Below, piece by piece: positions 1 to 11,804 of a stretch of 64,000 nucleotides of DNA. The DNA is from Areca catechu (taxonomy: Eukaryota; Streptophyta; Magnoliopsida; Arecales; Arecaceae): positions 144,872,780 through 144,936,779 of the forward strand of contig CM038041.1 in NCBI GenBank assembly GCA_021397845.1. Direction: 5' to 3'. A model generated the notes under the pieces. That model saw nothing but the letters and a program-made list of their open reading frames with translations, did no database searches and was not told where the DNA came from. The position numbers were made by a program, and so were the translations under genes. Within the stretch, counting starts at the first letter, position 1; every line of letters starts with the position of its first letter.

Positions 1-2128
1 CGGTCCATGATGGACTTTGCTTCTCTGCTGATATCCTTTTGGGGATATGCTCTAGAATCAGCCTATTACCTTCTAAATAGGGCTCCAAGTAAGTCCGTTA
101 GTAAAACACCATATGAGAAGTGGATTGGACGTAAGTCGACACTTTCATACCTTCATGTCCGGGGGTGCCCGGCTTATGTAAAATATTTGAAAATGGACAA
201 ACTTGGACCTAGGTATGACCGGTGCCTATTTGTTGGGTATCCAAAAGAGTCTAAGGGGTATTACTTCTACTTAGCTAAGGAACAAAAGTTGTTCATCAAT
301 CTTAGGGCTATCTTTTTGGAAAATGAGTTCCTTGGTGAAGGGACTGTAGCCGTTAAGATTGAACTTAGTGAAGTTCAACAAGTAGAAGAACCATCACACT
401 TAAGATACAATATAGAACCGGCTGTGATTAGATCATACCCTGAGCCTACTCAGGAACCATTAAGGAGATCCGGTAGAGTACCGAGTCGACCGGACATATA
501 CTACGGTTTCTTGGTCCGGGAACTCGATGAGAACAATGAGGATCCGATCACCTATATGGATGCATTGCAGAGGTCCGACTCTGAGAAATGGCTTGGAGCC
601 ATGAAATCCGAAATGGAGTCCATGGAGATCAACAATGTATGGCCATTGGTTGATGTACCTGAAGGGATAAAATCCATTGGGTGCAAATGGATTTTCAAAA
701 GGAAAAGGGGCACAGATGGAAAGGTGGAGACCTATAAAGCCCGTTTGGTTACCAAGGGGTATCGTCAACGTTATGGTACTGACTATGATGAGATGTTTTC
801 TCCTGTGGCAATGCTCAAATCCATTCGGATTATGCTTGTTTTAACAGCACACTTTGACTAAGAAATCTGGCAAATGGATGTCCGAACAGCTTTCTTAAAT
901 GATGAGCTGGAAGAGGAGGTATATATGATACAACCTGAAGGGTTCACATCCATAGATGGGTCAAAGGTGTGTAGGCTTCAAAAGTCCATATATGGATTGA
1001 AGCAAGCATCAAGGAGTTGGAACATGTGATTTGATAAGTGTATCAAGTCGTATGGCTTTGTTAGGAACGGAGAAGAGCCTTGCATTTACAAATGGGCTAA
1101 TGGTTCTATGATTGTATTCCTTGTATTGTATGTAGGTGACATTTTCTTAATCGGGAATGACATCGCAGCACTGCAAGGAATAAAGGTCTGGTTATCAACT
1201 CAATTCTCTATGAAGGACTTGGGTGAAGCCTTTTACATACTAGGTATGAAGATCTATAGAGATAGATCTAAGAGGCTTATGGGACTGTCCCAGTCTACGT
1301 ACATCGACACCGTACTGAAACGATTCAGCATGAAAAATTTCAAGAAGGGTTATCTCCCGATAGGTACTGAAATTGATCTCTCCAAAAGAAATTGTGCGAT
1401 AACTCTTGAGGAGAGAGAGCGCATGAGTAGAATCCCATATGCTTCGATAGTGGATTCTATTATGTATGCCATGAAATGTACGAGACTAGACGTGTCATAT
1501 TCACTAGGTGTAGTGAGCAGATACCAGTCTGGTCCAAGTAAAGCTCATTGGAAAGTGGTAAAAACCATCCTTAAGTATTTACGAAATACTAAGGACCAAT
1601 GACTCATTTATGGAGAATCTGACTTGAAACTTGTGGGATTTACTAACTCTAGTTTCTAGTTAGATAAAGATGATAGGAAGAGTGTGTCAGGTTTTGTCTT
1701 TACCCTGAACAAAGGAGCTGTCTACTGGAAAAGTTCCAAGCAGCCTACTATGGCGGACTCAGTATGCGAAGCAGAGTACATTGCGGCACCATACGCAACG
1801 AAGGAAGCTATGTAGTTATGAAAGTTCCTTGGTGAGCTGGGAGTGGCACCTTCCCTTGATGGTCTTGTTTTGGTGTACTGTGACAACACTGGAACCATTG
1901 CTCAAGCTAAAGAGCCGAAGTCTCATCATTGTACAAAGCATATTCTGCGATGCTATCACCGTGTACGAGAGATCGTGGAATGAGGTGACATTGACCTTCA
2001 GAAGATCGATGGAAAGAAGAACCTGGCTGACCCCTTCACTAAAACCGTCAGAGTTCAAGAGTTTGACTGTTGTAAACGGAAAATGAGAATGAGATTCTGT
2101 ACCGATTGGCTTTAGTCCAAGTGGGAGT
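1..2128 (+). pseudogene. Ty1/copia pol remnant (end of integrase, RT, RNase H)
   Basis: This is the 3' part of a copia polyprotein; the element began left of the window. Positions 7-861 read from the integrase tail into reverse transcriptase (CKWIFKRKRG, then YKARLVTKGY). A stop interrupts it at about 859, and it resumes with WQMDVRTAFLN and SIYGLKQASR. The RT active-site motif at 1129-1140 reads YVGD rather than YVDD, so one catalytic aspartate is lost. 1108-1602 continues through RT, and an RNase H-like stretch (CEAEYIAA, CDNTGTIAQAKEPKSHH, NLADPFTK) runs to about 2060 with several stops and a frame change. A purine-rich tract (about 2117-2128) then precedes the LTR. The order RT then RNase H with these motifs is diagnostic of copia. 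The Tork/Angela-like lineage assignment is a guess. The copy cannot be functional. Confidence 0.9.
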
Positions 2129-2695
2129 TGTTAGGAATTGTGTCCTGAAGCCAATCATCTAAGCTGTAGACGGTTATGCTATATTGTATTTTGTATATGA
2201 ATTCTTTAATAAATAAAAGTTATTTTTGGCTGTTCATTATGTTTACATTTTCCTGAAATGAACTCTTGTATGATGGAGTCCTTAGAACTACATTGTTTGA
2301 ATAGAGAGGATATATCAAGTAGTTCTTAAACTGGTTCACGACCAAATGATACATTGTTATAGGACGATGATGTATCAAGTGTAAGTTGTTGTATGTCACA
2401 TTTGTTAGTTGTCCTATTAACCAAGGAGTGTGGAGACACTGGTGTGACATGCAATTAAAATGTATGACATTTCACTGAACATGACAATCTGCGGAGCTTC
2501 TTTCTGTCAAAGGATTACTCACGAAGGGATATGGGTATATGTGTCTCTCTGACCTGAGGTCTCCATGGCAGCTTGCAAGCAACTCACTATACTTTGATGC
2601 CGGACTACCTGGATTTCTAATCCAAAGACGGAAGGTTTCTGGGTATAGTAAAGTACTAGAGGAGTGGTGGTGGATCAAGATGGATTGACCTCTCA
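2129..2695 (+). repeat. 3' LTR of the copia remnant
   Basis: The LTR begins TGTTAGGAATTGTG directly after the purine tract that follows RNase H. The end is placed at CTCA (2692-2695) because from there rightward the sequence matches the other LTR family seen at 10986-11804. The next five bases, AAGAG, are the candidate target duplication, but its left partner is outside the window. The start is well supported; the right boundary is inferred from loss of homology only. Confidence 0.6.
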
Positions 2696-3554
2696 AAGAG
2701 ATGCCGTGCCTCGATCTACGCGCGGGGCCTCTAATCGATCCATGCATGCAGGGACTTTGCATGCCTCGCGCCGCGGACCTTGAATTATGCGTTGGAGGGC
2801 CTTCACCTACATCGTCTCGATCTGCATGCCACATGCCATCTAATGTCTTTTTAGGTACACTTCTCAAAGTGCAGGTATGATGGCAGTACGATACATAAAA
2901 TCACCGTCCCTAGAGTGCCTCCTACAAGGAGGGCTATATCAAAGCCCCTAGGACACAGTTTACATTAATTAGGAAGGCGTGCCCCATCCAAGGCACTGTA
3001 CCCCTTCACCAACCTCTTGAACTACCTGGAAGGAGAAGGTTGACCAACTTATCTAAGCCTCCCAGGCCTGCAGAAGCCTCACAGGCCTATGCCAAGAAGA
3101 ACGCGCCTCCCTGAACACCAAGAGCCGCTCGTCAACATAAGAGCAGGAGGAAGAGGTGAGGGGGGTAAGAGACAACACACTCTCTTCATTCTTACATTAT
3201 CGTCCATTTTCTATCACCCTCTAGCAGCAGAGAGTCCCCCAAGCTCTCCGTCTCAGAGGTCTCTTATTTCCTTCGATCGTCCCACTGACTTGATCGTCGG
3301 AGTGTCTTTGCCGGAATCCCCGACGCAGGTCTCTCCTGTTTAGTAGGTCCGCCCAATGGAGGGACAATACGGAGAGGCCCACAGGAGGACCACCATAGTA
3401 CCAAGCCCCTTTCATCGTACCAAGCCCCTTTCATCCCAACTACGACTATGTTCCCCTTGATCGTCTTCGACCGACGAGCCTGGTGATGCTGGCGGGGAGT
3501 CCACTCACCTAGGCCACATAAGAGCTACTGGCCACGGCGATCTAGGCGGCAACA
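2696..3554 (+). repeat. Truncated 5' LTR of copy A
   Basis: It is collinear with 10986-11804 (the 3' LTR) and, in reverse, with the 49368 and 53621 LTRs. It ends GGCGGCAACA at 3554. Its upstream part is missing at the junction with the copia LTR. At the position where copy B has a TATATAAG promoter core, this copy reads CAACATAAG (3133-3141). Confidence 0.75.
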
Positions 3555-3556
3555 TA

Positions 3557-3577
3557 TTAGCGCGCCAGGTAGGGGGG
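3557..3577 (+). other. Primer-binding site of copy A
   Basis: Immediately after the 5' LTR comes a segment with the core GCGCGCCAGGTAGGGGG. In copy B the same place reads TTGGCGCGCCAGGTAGGGG, starting with the TGG expected for pairing to a tRNA CCA end. Copy A has lost that TGG (TTAGCG). The priming tRNA was not identified. Confidence 0.6.
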
Positions 3578-3900
3578 CAGATCCAGCTCCTCAACAAGGT
3601 GGGATGATGGTTTCCACCTTTGTCCTTGGTCCCTGGGGGGCATACCGGGGGCACGGGGATAGGGGCACGAGAACTTCTCCCTCTCTCTCGAGGCTCCAAG
3701 AAGCGGCCTCGACCAAAAACCTTGAGCTATGAAGGTGCATCGCCACCCTTGACGGGGCAACAGGCATCAAGCCAAGGATGGAGCCACCTTCCGGCAGTGC
3801 TACCATCCAAGAGCCCCACTAAAAAAAAGAAGAAGAAGAAGAAAAGATAAAAAGAAGAGAGGGAGGAAGGATCTGGCCATCGTGAAGAAGAAAGAAGCCC

Positions 3901-5460
3901 ATGCAACGGAGCTTACTCCTATGCATCAGGGCTTGCTCCCATCCAACGGAGCTTCCCCCCATCCAATGGAGTATGCTCCCATGCAACGGAGCTTACTCCC
4001 ATGCAACGGGAGTCTCTTCTCCTCCCAAGCAATGTAGCCATTTTTCTCATGCAACGGAGCTTTTTCTCATGCAACAGGCTCTTTTCCAAGTAACTGAGCC
4101 TCGTTCTCCCATGCAACGAAAGCTTCCTCCCATGCAACGGAAGTTTCCTCCTATGCAACAAGGTCTTCTCCTCCCGTGTAACAGAGCCTCATTCTCCCAT
4201 ACAACGGAAGCTTCCTTCCATGCAACAAGTGCTTCTCCTCCCATGTAACAGAGCCTTGTTCCCCCATGCAACGGAAGCTTCCTCCCATGCAACGGAAGCT
4301 TCCTCCCATGCAACAAGGTTTTCTCCTCCCATGTAACGGAAGCTTCTTCCTCCTATACGATGGAGTACCATGCTCCCATGCAACGGTCCTCCTCCACCAT
4401 GCGACGGAGATCTATTCTCCCATTCAACGGAGTCCTCTTCCCCCAAATGGAGGTCTATCCTCCCATGTAGAGGAGTTCTATTCTTTCTTGAGGTAACTCC
4501 TCCCTCCGCTATCTTTGCAGTATAAGAAACTATGTTTTAGTTTTGCAAGAAGACCTCCTATGATGTCATCAACGGAGCCTCAAGCTCCTATGCAAAGGGG
4601 TTCCATGCTCCCATGCAACGGGCTCTCTCCCAGGTAACAGAGCCTCGTTCTCCCATGCAACGGAAGCTTCCTTCCATGCAACGGAAGCTTCCTCCCATGC
4701 AACGGAAGCTTCCTCCCATACAACAGGCTCTCTCCCATGTAACAGAGCCTCGTTCTCCCATGCAACGGAAGCTTCTTCCCATGCAACAAAGTTTTCTCCT
4801 CTCATGTAACAGAAGCTTCTTCCTCCATGCGATGGAGTACCATGCTCCCATGCAACGGTCCTCCTCCACCATGCGACGGAGATCTATTCTCCCGTTCAAT
4901 GGAGTCCTCTTCCCCCAAATGGAGGTCTATCCTTCCATGTAGAGGAGTTCTATTCTTTCTTGAGGTAACTTATCCCTCCGCTATCTTTGCAGTACAAGAA
5001 ACTATGTTTTAGTTCTGCAGAAAGACCTCCTATGACGTTATCAATGGAGCCTCAAGCTCCCATGCAAAGGGGTTCCATGCTCCCATTCAACGGGCTCTCT
5101 TCCAGGTAACAGAGCCTCATTCTCCCATGCAACGAAAGCTTCCTCCCATGCAACGGAAGCTTGCTCCCATGCAACGGAGCTCCTCCTCCTCCACTGAACC
5201 TTGTTCTCCCATGCAACGGAGCTCCCTCCCATGCGATGGAGCCACCTCTCATGTGACAGAGCCTCCTTCCATGCAACGGAGTCACCCCCATGCCATGCAA
5301 TAGGATCTCATTTCTCCCACTCAACGGAGTCATCTCCCTCATGCAACGGAGCCTCAAGCTCCCAGGCAACTAAGGTCTCCCCTCCTCCCATGCAATGGAG
5401 CCTTGCTCCCCCATACAACCGAGTTCTATTCTTCTGTGCAAGGGAGTCTCATTCTCTCTT
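3901..5460 (+). repeat. Degenerate 21-bp tandem repeat (PMQRKLP heptads)
   Basis: A 21-bp unit around CCCATGCAACGGAAGCTTCC recurs throughout, with divergent spacers. Because 21 is a multiple of three, the + strand reads runs of PMQRKLP-like heptads (for example ORFs at 3901-4248 and 4613-4942). A higher-order duplication is visible: the block near 4380-4560 recurs near 4852-5040, about 472 bp later. The minus strand is also open (GCMGGSFR-type repeats), so the openness may be a property of the unit rather than coding. The related field in copy B is at 52650-53290. Confidence 0.85.
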
Positions 5461-5462
5461 GA

Positions 5463-6542
5463 GAGGGCAGCCGGCAAATTTGATCCCGACCCGCTCAAGG
5501 AAGGAACATATCTTTATCTATTTATATGACCGGAGCTCAACAGGTAACTCCTTCTCCGCTACATTTACACAATGAAAAACTGTGTCACAGTTCTACAGGA
5601 AAAGCTCCCGGGAGCTCTTCAACACCTCGAGACGGGAAACACCAGAGGTCCCGCACCAAAGCCAAGAAGCTGCCAAAGCTATGCGTTCAAGTTAAGAGTC
5701 AATCAAGCCTCTCGGTAAAATAGAGCTAAAGCCAAGCTCCCTAATGGAGCCAAGCTCCTCACCAAAGTCAAGCTCTTTGATGAGACCGAGCTCCCTAATA
5801 AGGTCAAACTCCCGTTGAAGATGAAGAAAACTAACCCCTACTATGGTTGGGGAAGGCAACGAACGAAGCACGATTCCCGAAAGCAAGAAGCAGTGAAGGC
5901 TCAGTCACTTCACGCACATCATGTGAAACTTTGGAGTAGGATTTTACCCTCCACACCATGCAAACATAATGCAAAGGGTGGTCCTGTTCCTCCATACAAC
6001 ATGGGCATTAGGTGGTAAAAACTAATAAATGCATGATTGTCACCAACATCATTAAACATTCTCGGTCGATTGGGATGTGCAAGGCCAACCACCATGGAAA
6101 GCTTCGGAGGCCCAACCATTCACGGCCCTCCTAGCATGGCGAACCAGCAACTCTGCCATCTCATAAAGGAGGTAAGAATCCCTCCTCAATAATTAAAGTT
6201 TCCCTATGGTGCAACTTTGTTCTTCACCAACACCGGAACTCACCCGTCCGACTCCAAGTCCGGCAAAGTTAAGAGCTGAAGCCAAGCTCTTCACTGAACC
6301 CCGCATCTACCTCCTGACTATCATCTGGAGATGTCCATAGGCAGCTCTGAAGGTCCAACCATTTACGGCTCGCCTCCTAGCATGCCAAACAGCTCTGCCA
6401 CCTCATGAAGGATGTAAGAATCTCTCCTCAATAATTAAAGTTCATATTTGGTGCAACTTTGCTCTTCATCATTACAGGAGCTCATCCGTCTGACTCCGAG
6501 TTTGATAAAGGAAGCCCGGATCCTAGTTCTGGCATAACGGAA
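5463..6542 (+). other. Unique internal sequence of copy A
   Basis: No convincing ORF or domain was seen. The segment is collinear with the reverse complement of roughly 51720-52640 in copy B. It includes a doubled module in which short stretches on hypothesised leader-like sequence recur near 6120-6240 and 6370-6480 (GGAGGTAAGAATC-type motifs and AATAATTAAAGTT). Confidence 0.55.
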
Positions 6543-8194
6543 TGGTGCGGGCACCAGACTCAGAAAAAGACTTCAAGACTTCATCTGGATCTCTGATTGA
6601 CCTTGCCCGAAGAATTAGGGTTTTCTAGTTTTGTAATAAGGGTTGACTTGGTCAACTCAATTTTAATCTTAAGTCTATATTTCCCTGCAATTTAAATTTT
6701 GTTAAGTCATGTTGACTCAATACAAGTCCTAGTAGTGGTCTAGACCTTCTCCAGGTTGGTGCCATTTTTCCAGTCAAGTCAAGGCCCAAGCAAGTGGGCG
6801 CCATACTCCCAGCCACACGCCAGAGTCCAGGAGGCACCACAACTACATCCCAGTGTCTTGGTCCCCACACCCAAGGGAGCAAGAATTTTTCTTGAAGCCA
6901 AAATCAAGGAGGCGCCCCATATATACCTTAAAAGGCCAAGCTAAAGGAAGAAAGAGGTATTTCTTGGGGAGCACTTCAAGGGGGCGCCTAATCCATGCCT
7001 AAAAAGACCAAAGCAAAGTTGGGAAGAGCCATGACTTGGGGAGAAAGAAAAGGAGGTGTCCAAAAGAGTTGAACCATTGAAGGAAGAATCCTAAATTCAA
7101 GGAGAAGACTTAGGAGGTGCCATCTTTCTACCTTTTGAGAGGATTTTCATGACTTTTAGGGCCGCCTACTCCTTGTAGGACTCTTTGGTTAGCCAAGATG
7201 GAGAATATTTTCTACCAAAAGTATAGGCTAGGGAGTTTAGTCCCACATGAGAAATGTATGAAATTTTATTTCTTTGTTATGTCTATATATTCAACTCTAT
7301 GTAACTCTTGAATAATAATGATGAATGAAATCAATTTCTTTGTAAGCAATTTTGTGTTTCTCTCTTCCGCACTTGTATTCAAGTGTTGAGCTCTGTGAGG
7401 GAGTGATTCCGGGTTCCACAGGAATCTTGAGGAGGTGTGAGATCTCCAAACCCTACCAAAACCCTAAGTTAGCCACTTCAATTCCCAAACCCTAGCCGCC
7501 CATCATCTTTCCTCCAATCACCATCCAAACCCTAATTTTCCATCTATATCCCATGGCCCCTCTCTTCCACATAGAGGTCGGCCACCAGCATCCAGGTTCA
7601 GATCAACTGTTTCAACTACAGAGCAAGTTCAAAGAAGAGTCAGATCAGTATCAAGATCTCCGGAACTTCTACATCCAACAATCTTCATTAAGTCCTCAGG
7701 TCTGTGTCTTTCTTTGAGTTTCTGGTTCTTCTTTTGTTCTTCTTCTTCCAGATCCTGAGTTCGAGAAGAAGGCCAACCTTGCCATAGGACTACAATCCGA
7801 GGATCCATTGCGAAGATACCCCATCTCCAAGGATCCTACAATCTGCTCGAGAGTGTCCTTCAATTGAAGCAACAAGAGATATCACAGTCAGGTATAAAAC
7901 CTTCTCTTCTCTCTTCGTCTGTTTCTTGAAAGAGGAGTAAACCCTAGGTCTGGGGGTTTCTCAATCCCCAGCGATCCTACTTCTGAGTTACTTTGATAAT
8001 CCACTCCTTTTAATTGTGCTTTCTGTCATTTCTTAGTTTCTTTCAACATTAGTTTATCTTTCCTTTGAGTCAAAGCCGACTTCTGAAAAAATATATATAT
8101 ATATATAAAAAGAATTAGTCTTAATTTACTTCCGCATCGCATCATCTTATTTGTTCTGCATCATTTTTGGTATCAGAGCTTTCGTTCTGCATCA
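6543..8194 (+). mobile_element. Nested LTR fragment with tRNA-Met type primer site
   Basis: Copy B is continuous here (GGCATAACGGAAC followed directly by the 50-bp repeats), whereas copy A carries an extra 1.65 kb bounded by CGGAA at 6538-6542 and 8195-8199, a probable 5-bp target duplication. The insert starts TGGTGCGGG and holds a TATA-like CTATATATTC near 7285. Near its right end is TGGTATCAGAGC (8168-8179), the classical initiator-Met tRNA primer-binding site of plant retrotransposons. There is no internal coding region or second LTR. It looks like an LTR plus PBS left after a large deletion, or a very short non-autonomous element. Confidence 0.6.
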
Positions 8195-8204
8195 CGGAAC
8201 CTAG

Positions 8205-8690
8205 TTCCGATGCAAAATCCCAGACTTCAGTCTGGAAGGTGGCGCAGAACTCAGTTCCCCCATGTGATCCCGGACTTTAGTCTGGAAGGTGGCGCGGAAC
8301 CTAATTCCCCCACGTAATCCCGGACTTCAGTCTGGAAGGTGGCGCAGAACCTAATTCCCCCACGTGATCCTGGACTTCAGTGTGAAAGGTAGCGCGGAAC
8401 CTAGTTCCCCCATATGATCCTGGACTTCAGTCTGGAAGGTGGCGTGAAACCCAGTTCCCCCACGTGATCCTGGACTTCAGTCTGGAAGGTGGCGCAGAAC
8501 CTAATTCCCCCATGTGATCCCGGACTTTAGTCTGGAAAGTGGCACGGAACCTAATTCCCCCACATGATCTCAGACTTCAGTTTGGAAGGTGGTGCGGAAC
8601 CTAGTTCCCCCATGTGATCCCGGACTTCAGTCTGGAAGATGTCTCGAAACCTAGTTCCAGCATGAAGGCCCGGACTTCAGTCCACGTGTT
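8205..8690 (+). repeat. 50-bp tandem repeat, about 9-10 copies
   Basis: The unit has the core CCGGACTTCAGTCTGGAAGG followed by GTGGCGCGGAACCTAGTTCC and ten further bases. Part of it is an imperfect hairpin, with CCGGACT and AGTCTGG separated by TC. The same unit forms a larger array, inverted, at 50955-51720 in copy B. Confidence 0.85.
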
Positions 8691-8711
8691 ATCCCTTGAG
8701 TTCCTTCGCTA

Positions 8712-8990
8712 GGATGGCTCCCCCGAAGTCGAGTATTGCTCCCTCAAGGTTGAGCATCTGGCCTGAGTCGAACTCCTGCTCTTTGGGTTCCTCCGCCAAG
8801 TTGGCTCCCCCGAGGTCGAGCATTGCTCCCTCAAGGTCGAGTATCTTGCATGAGTCGAACTCCTGCTCTTTGGGTTCCTCCACCAGGTTGGCTCCCCCGA
8901 GGTCAAGCGTTGCTACCCTGAGGTCGAGCATCTGGCCAGAGTCGAACTCCTGCTCTTTGGCTTCCTCTGCAAGATGCCTCCCCCACGGTC
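8712..8990 (+). repeat. 87-bp tandem repeat, about 3 copies
   Basis: Each unit contains GGCTCCCCCGAGGTCGAGC, CTCCCTCAAGGTCGAG and GAGTCGAACTCCTGCTCTTT. The length is a multiple of three and both strands are open across it. The related region in copy B is near 50780-50940 (minus). Confidence 0.75.
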
Positions 8991-9525
8991 GAGCGTTGCT
9001 CTCCTGAAGACGAGCATCTCACCGGAGACGATTTCTCTCTCCTGCTTCTTGGGCTTCTTCAACAACTTCCATGCCTTCATCAAAGGTTCCGACATATACT
9101 TTGAGCTCGGCCATGATGACCATATGCCCAGTCATGTATGTGTGCACCCAAGTTATGCACCTCCCTAACCTCTTCCTCCATGGCACCACCTTCTAGCTGG
9201 TCAAAGAGGAGTTAGACTGAAGTACTTGCACCATAATAATGCAACTAACCTTAGGTCGAAGCACCTACAGGCAAGTAAGTTTTAAAAATAAACGCCTTCT
9301 ACTTTGTTTTGTAGGCCACTCCCTGTCCATGAAAAGGACAGCCAGACTTGATGCCTTCATCTAGGCCATCAAAGATCAACGGCTAAACCTCCGGTAAGTT
9401 CGGTTTCATTTAGCGACTAACTTCTTGTAGTCGGTACAGAGCCCGCTAAGGTGCAGAGCCGAATGGATGATAATACTCCCTTTATCCAAAACGAAGACGT
9501 TTTGGACTCAAGGAGTGGGGGCATC

Positions 9526-11804
9526 TGTTACAGTAGCAAACAAGATCCATTCGGCCCTGACACGCATCCTCCTTGGAGGCTGGCGCGGTAACGTACTTCT
9601 CCACCTCGGCCCCAGCTCGGCCACATACTCCGCCACCTTGGCCAGGTACTTCTCTACCTCGGCCTCACCTCGGTCCCACTTCGGCCACATGGCAGTTCAA
9701 CTCAGCTCGGCTCGGCCCCACCCTCGGCCAGGTGCTTCTCCACCTCGGCCTCACTTCAGCCATGAGAGGTCCAACTTCGGTAGTTCAGTTCAGCTCGGCA
9801 GCTCTGCCCGTGCCGGTCTAGCTCGGCAAGCCCACGCGGAGCTCTTCCGACCATGAGCTTCGCCCGTGGTAGCCTGGATCTAGCTCGGCTCGGCCCCACC
9901 TCGGCGATGAACCTCATCACCTTGGCCCCACCTTGACCGTTCACCTCGGCACCTCAGCCCGTGCCGGTCTAGCTCAGCAAGCCTCCGCGGAGCTCGTCCG
10001 CCCGTAAGCTCCACTCGTGGCAGCCTGGATACAGTTCAGCTCGGTACATCGGCGCTTGCTCTAGTCCGGCTTGGCAATATGCGCACTCCGCCCGCGTGGA
10101 GCCCCTCCGCCCGAGGGACGTCCGTGCACTCCACCAAGTCCGGCTCCGCCAGCAATTTCCAGTCCAGCACGACACGTCCCTCCAGGCGTTAGTCCAGCGC
10201 GTCGCGCCTAGTCCGGTTTTGCCTCCATGCCATAGTTCAGCTGCCCGTGCCAGGGCACCAAGCCCGCGCCTCCGCCCGCGGCATGCCCCAGCTCCAGTCC
10301 GGCATGAGGTGACAGGTCCGGCACGACCCCGGCTCAGCCCGCTCCGGTGCCCAGTCCGCCCGTGGGAGGCCTCCTCCCGCTCCGGCACCCAGTCCGCCTG
10401 CGGGAGGCCTGCACCTCACCTTCATCCGCAGGGTTCCACACCCCTGCTCAGCCCGCTCCAGCGTCCAGTTGCCCGCAGGGGTCCGCCTCGCCTCCGCGCC
10501 AGATGCTCAGTCGACTCCGGCTCCACCCTGCGTCCGCCCGTGCCCGGACCGGCTCTGGCTTTGTCGACTTCGGCTCCGCCCTGCATCCGCCCGTGCTCGG
10601 ACTGGCTCCGGCTCCGCCGACTTCGGCTCTACCCAGTTCGGCAATGCTTAGCATGGCGTTCTCCCCCGTGAAGAGCCCTTCTCCGCCCAAAGTCTGGCTC
10701 CTCTCATCTCAAGGCAGCCTCGCGGTCTAGCAAGCCACACCCATCAGGCTCTGTTGTGCTCCGACGGACGGCCCGCCTCGATCTCCACACACACGGGGAG
10801 CGACGCGGCTCCATCCCAGTCCAGCATGGATTCTCACCCTGGCTTGCGCATCGTCTAGCAGAAGTGGGGCAGCACCTCAGCCCGCCTGGTGCACACCCAT
10901 CGTCAACCTAGGCCCCGCTACAATCCGGCTCCGCCCAGCGTCCGCTGCGAGCAACCCTGTGCTACGCTCCAGCAGGTTCCGCACGCAAAGAGATGCCGTG
11001 CCTCGATCTACGCGTGAGGCCTCTAATCGGTCCATGCATGCAGGGACTTTGCATGCCTCGCGTCGTGCACCTCGAATCATGCGTTGGAGGGCCTTCACCT
11101 GCATCGTCTCGATCTACATGCCACATGCCATCTAACATCTTTTCAGGTACGCTCCTCAAAGTGCAGGTACGATGATGGTACGATACATAAAATCACTTCC
11201 CTAGAGTGCCTCCTACAAGGAGGGCTATATCAAAGCCCCCAGGACACAGTTTACATCAATTAGGAAGGCGAGCCCCATCCAAGGCACTTACCCCTTCACC
11301 AACCTCTTGAACTACCTGGAAGGAGAAGGTTTATCAACCTATCTAAGCTTCCCATGCCTGCAGAAGCCTCACAGGCCTATGCCAAGAAGAATGCGCTTCC
11401 CTGAACACCAAGAGTTGCTCGTCAACATAAGAGCAGGAGAAAGAGGTGAGGGGGGGTAAGAGGCAACACACACTCTTCATTCTTACATTATCGTCCATTT
11501 TCTATCATCCTCTGGCAGTAGAGAGTCCCCCAAGCTCTCTATCTCAGAGGTCTCTTATTTTTTTCGTTCGTCCCATTGACTTGACCATCGGAGTGTCTTT
11601 GCCGGAATCCCCGGCGCAGGTCCAACGGAAGGACGATACGGAGAGGCCCACAGGAGGATCACCACAGTACCAAGCCCCTTTCATCCCAACTACGACTATG
11701 TTCCACTTGATCGTCTCCGACCGACGAGTCCGGTGATGCTGGCGGGGAGTCCACTCACCTAGATCACATAAGAGCTACTGGCCACGGCGATCTATGCGGC
11801 AACA
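9526..11804 (+). repeat. 3' LTR of copy A (2.28 kb, expanded)
   Basis: It starts TGTTACAGTAGCAAAC right after the polypurine tract and ends GGCGGCAACA. Both ends align with the copy B LTRs (879-896 bp), but the middle (about 9600-10970) is a GC-rich field of degenerate CTCGGC / CTCCGCC / AGTCCGGC repeats, much longer than in copy B. The promoter core position reads CAACATAAG (11423-11431) instead of TATATAAG. The LTR ends 538 bp upstream of the CCD1 start codon. Confidence 0.8.

Larger units (their letters stand above)
2696..11804 (+). mobile_element. Non-autonomous LTR retrotransposon, copy A (LARD-like)
   Basis: A truncated 5' LTR (2696-3554) and a long 3' LTR (9526-11804) flank about 6 kb of internal sequence without any recognisable gag, protease, RT, RNase H or integrase. 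A primer-binding-like site follows the 5' LTR, and a polypurine tract (9511-9525, with GTGGGGGCATC) precedes the 3' LTR. The interior carries three tandem-repeat fields (3901-5460, 8205-8690, 8712-8990) and a nested LTR fragment (6543-8194). The same family occurs inverted at 49368-54499. The right end GGCAACA is followed by CTCAT, a possible TSD whose partner was lost or lies left of the window. Copia inserted into the 5' LTR. The PBS and PPT style suggests mobilisation by a gypsy (Tat-like) partner, which is inference. Confidence 0.75.

Noticed and set aside
9969..10730. Several long GC-rich open frames on both strands
   Set aside because: Degenerate CTCCGCC/CTCGGC repeats inside an LTR; no domain, no codon pattern.
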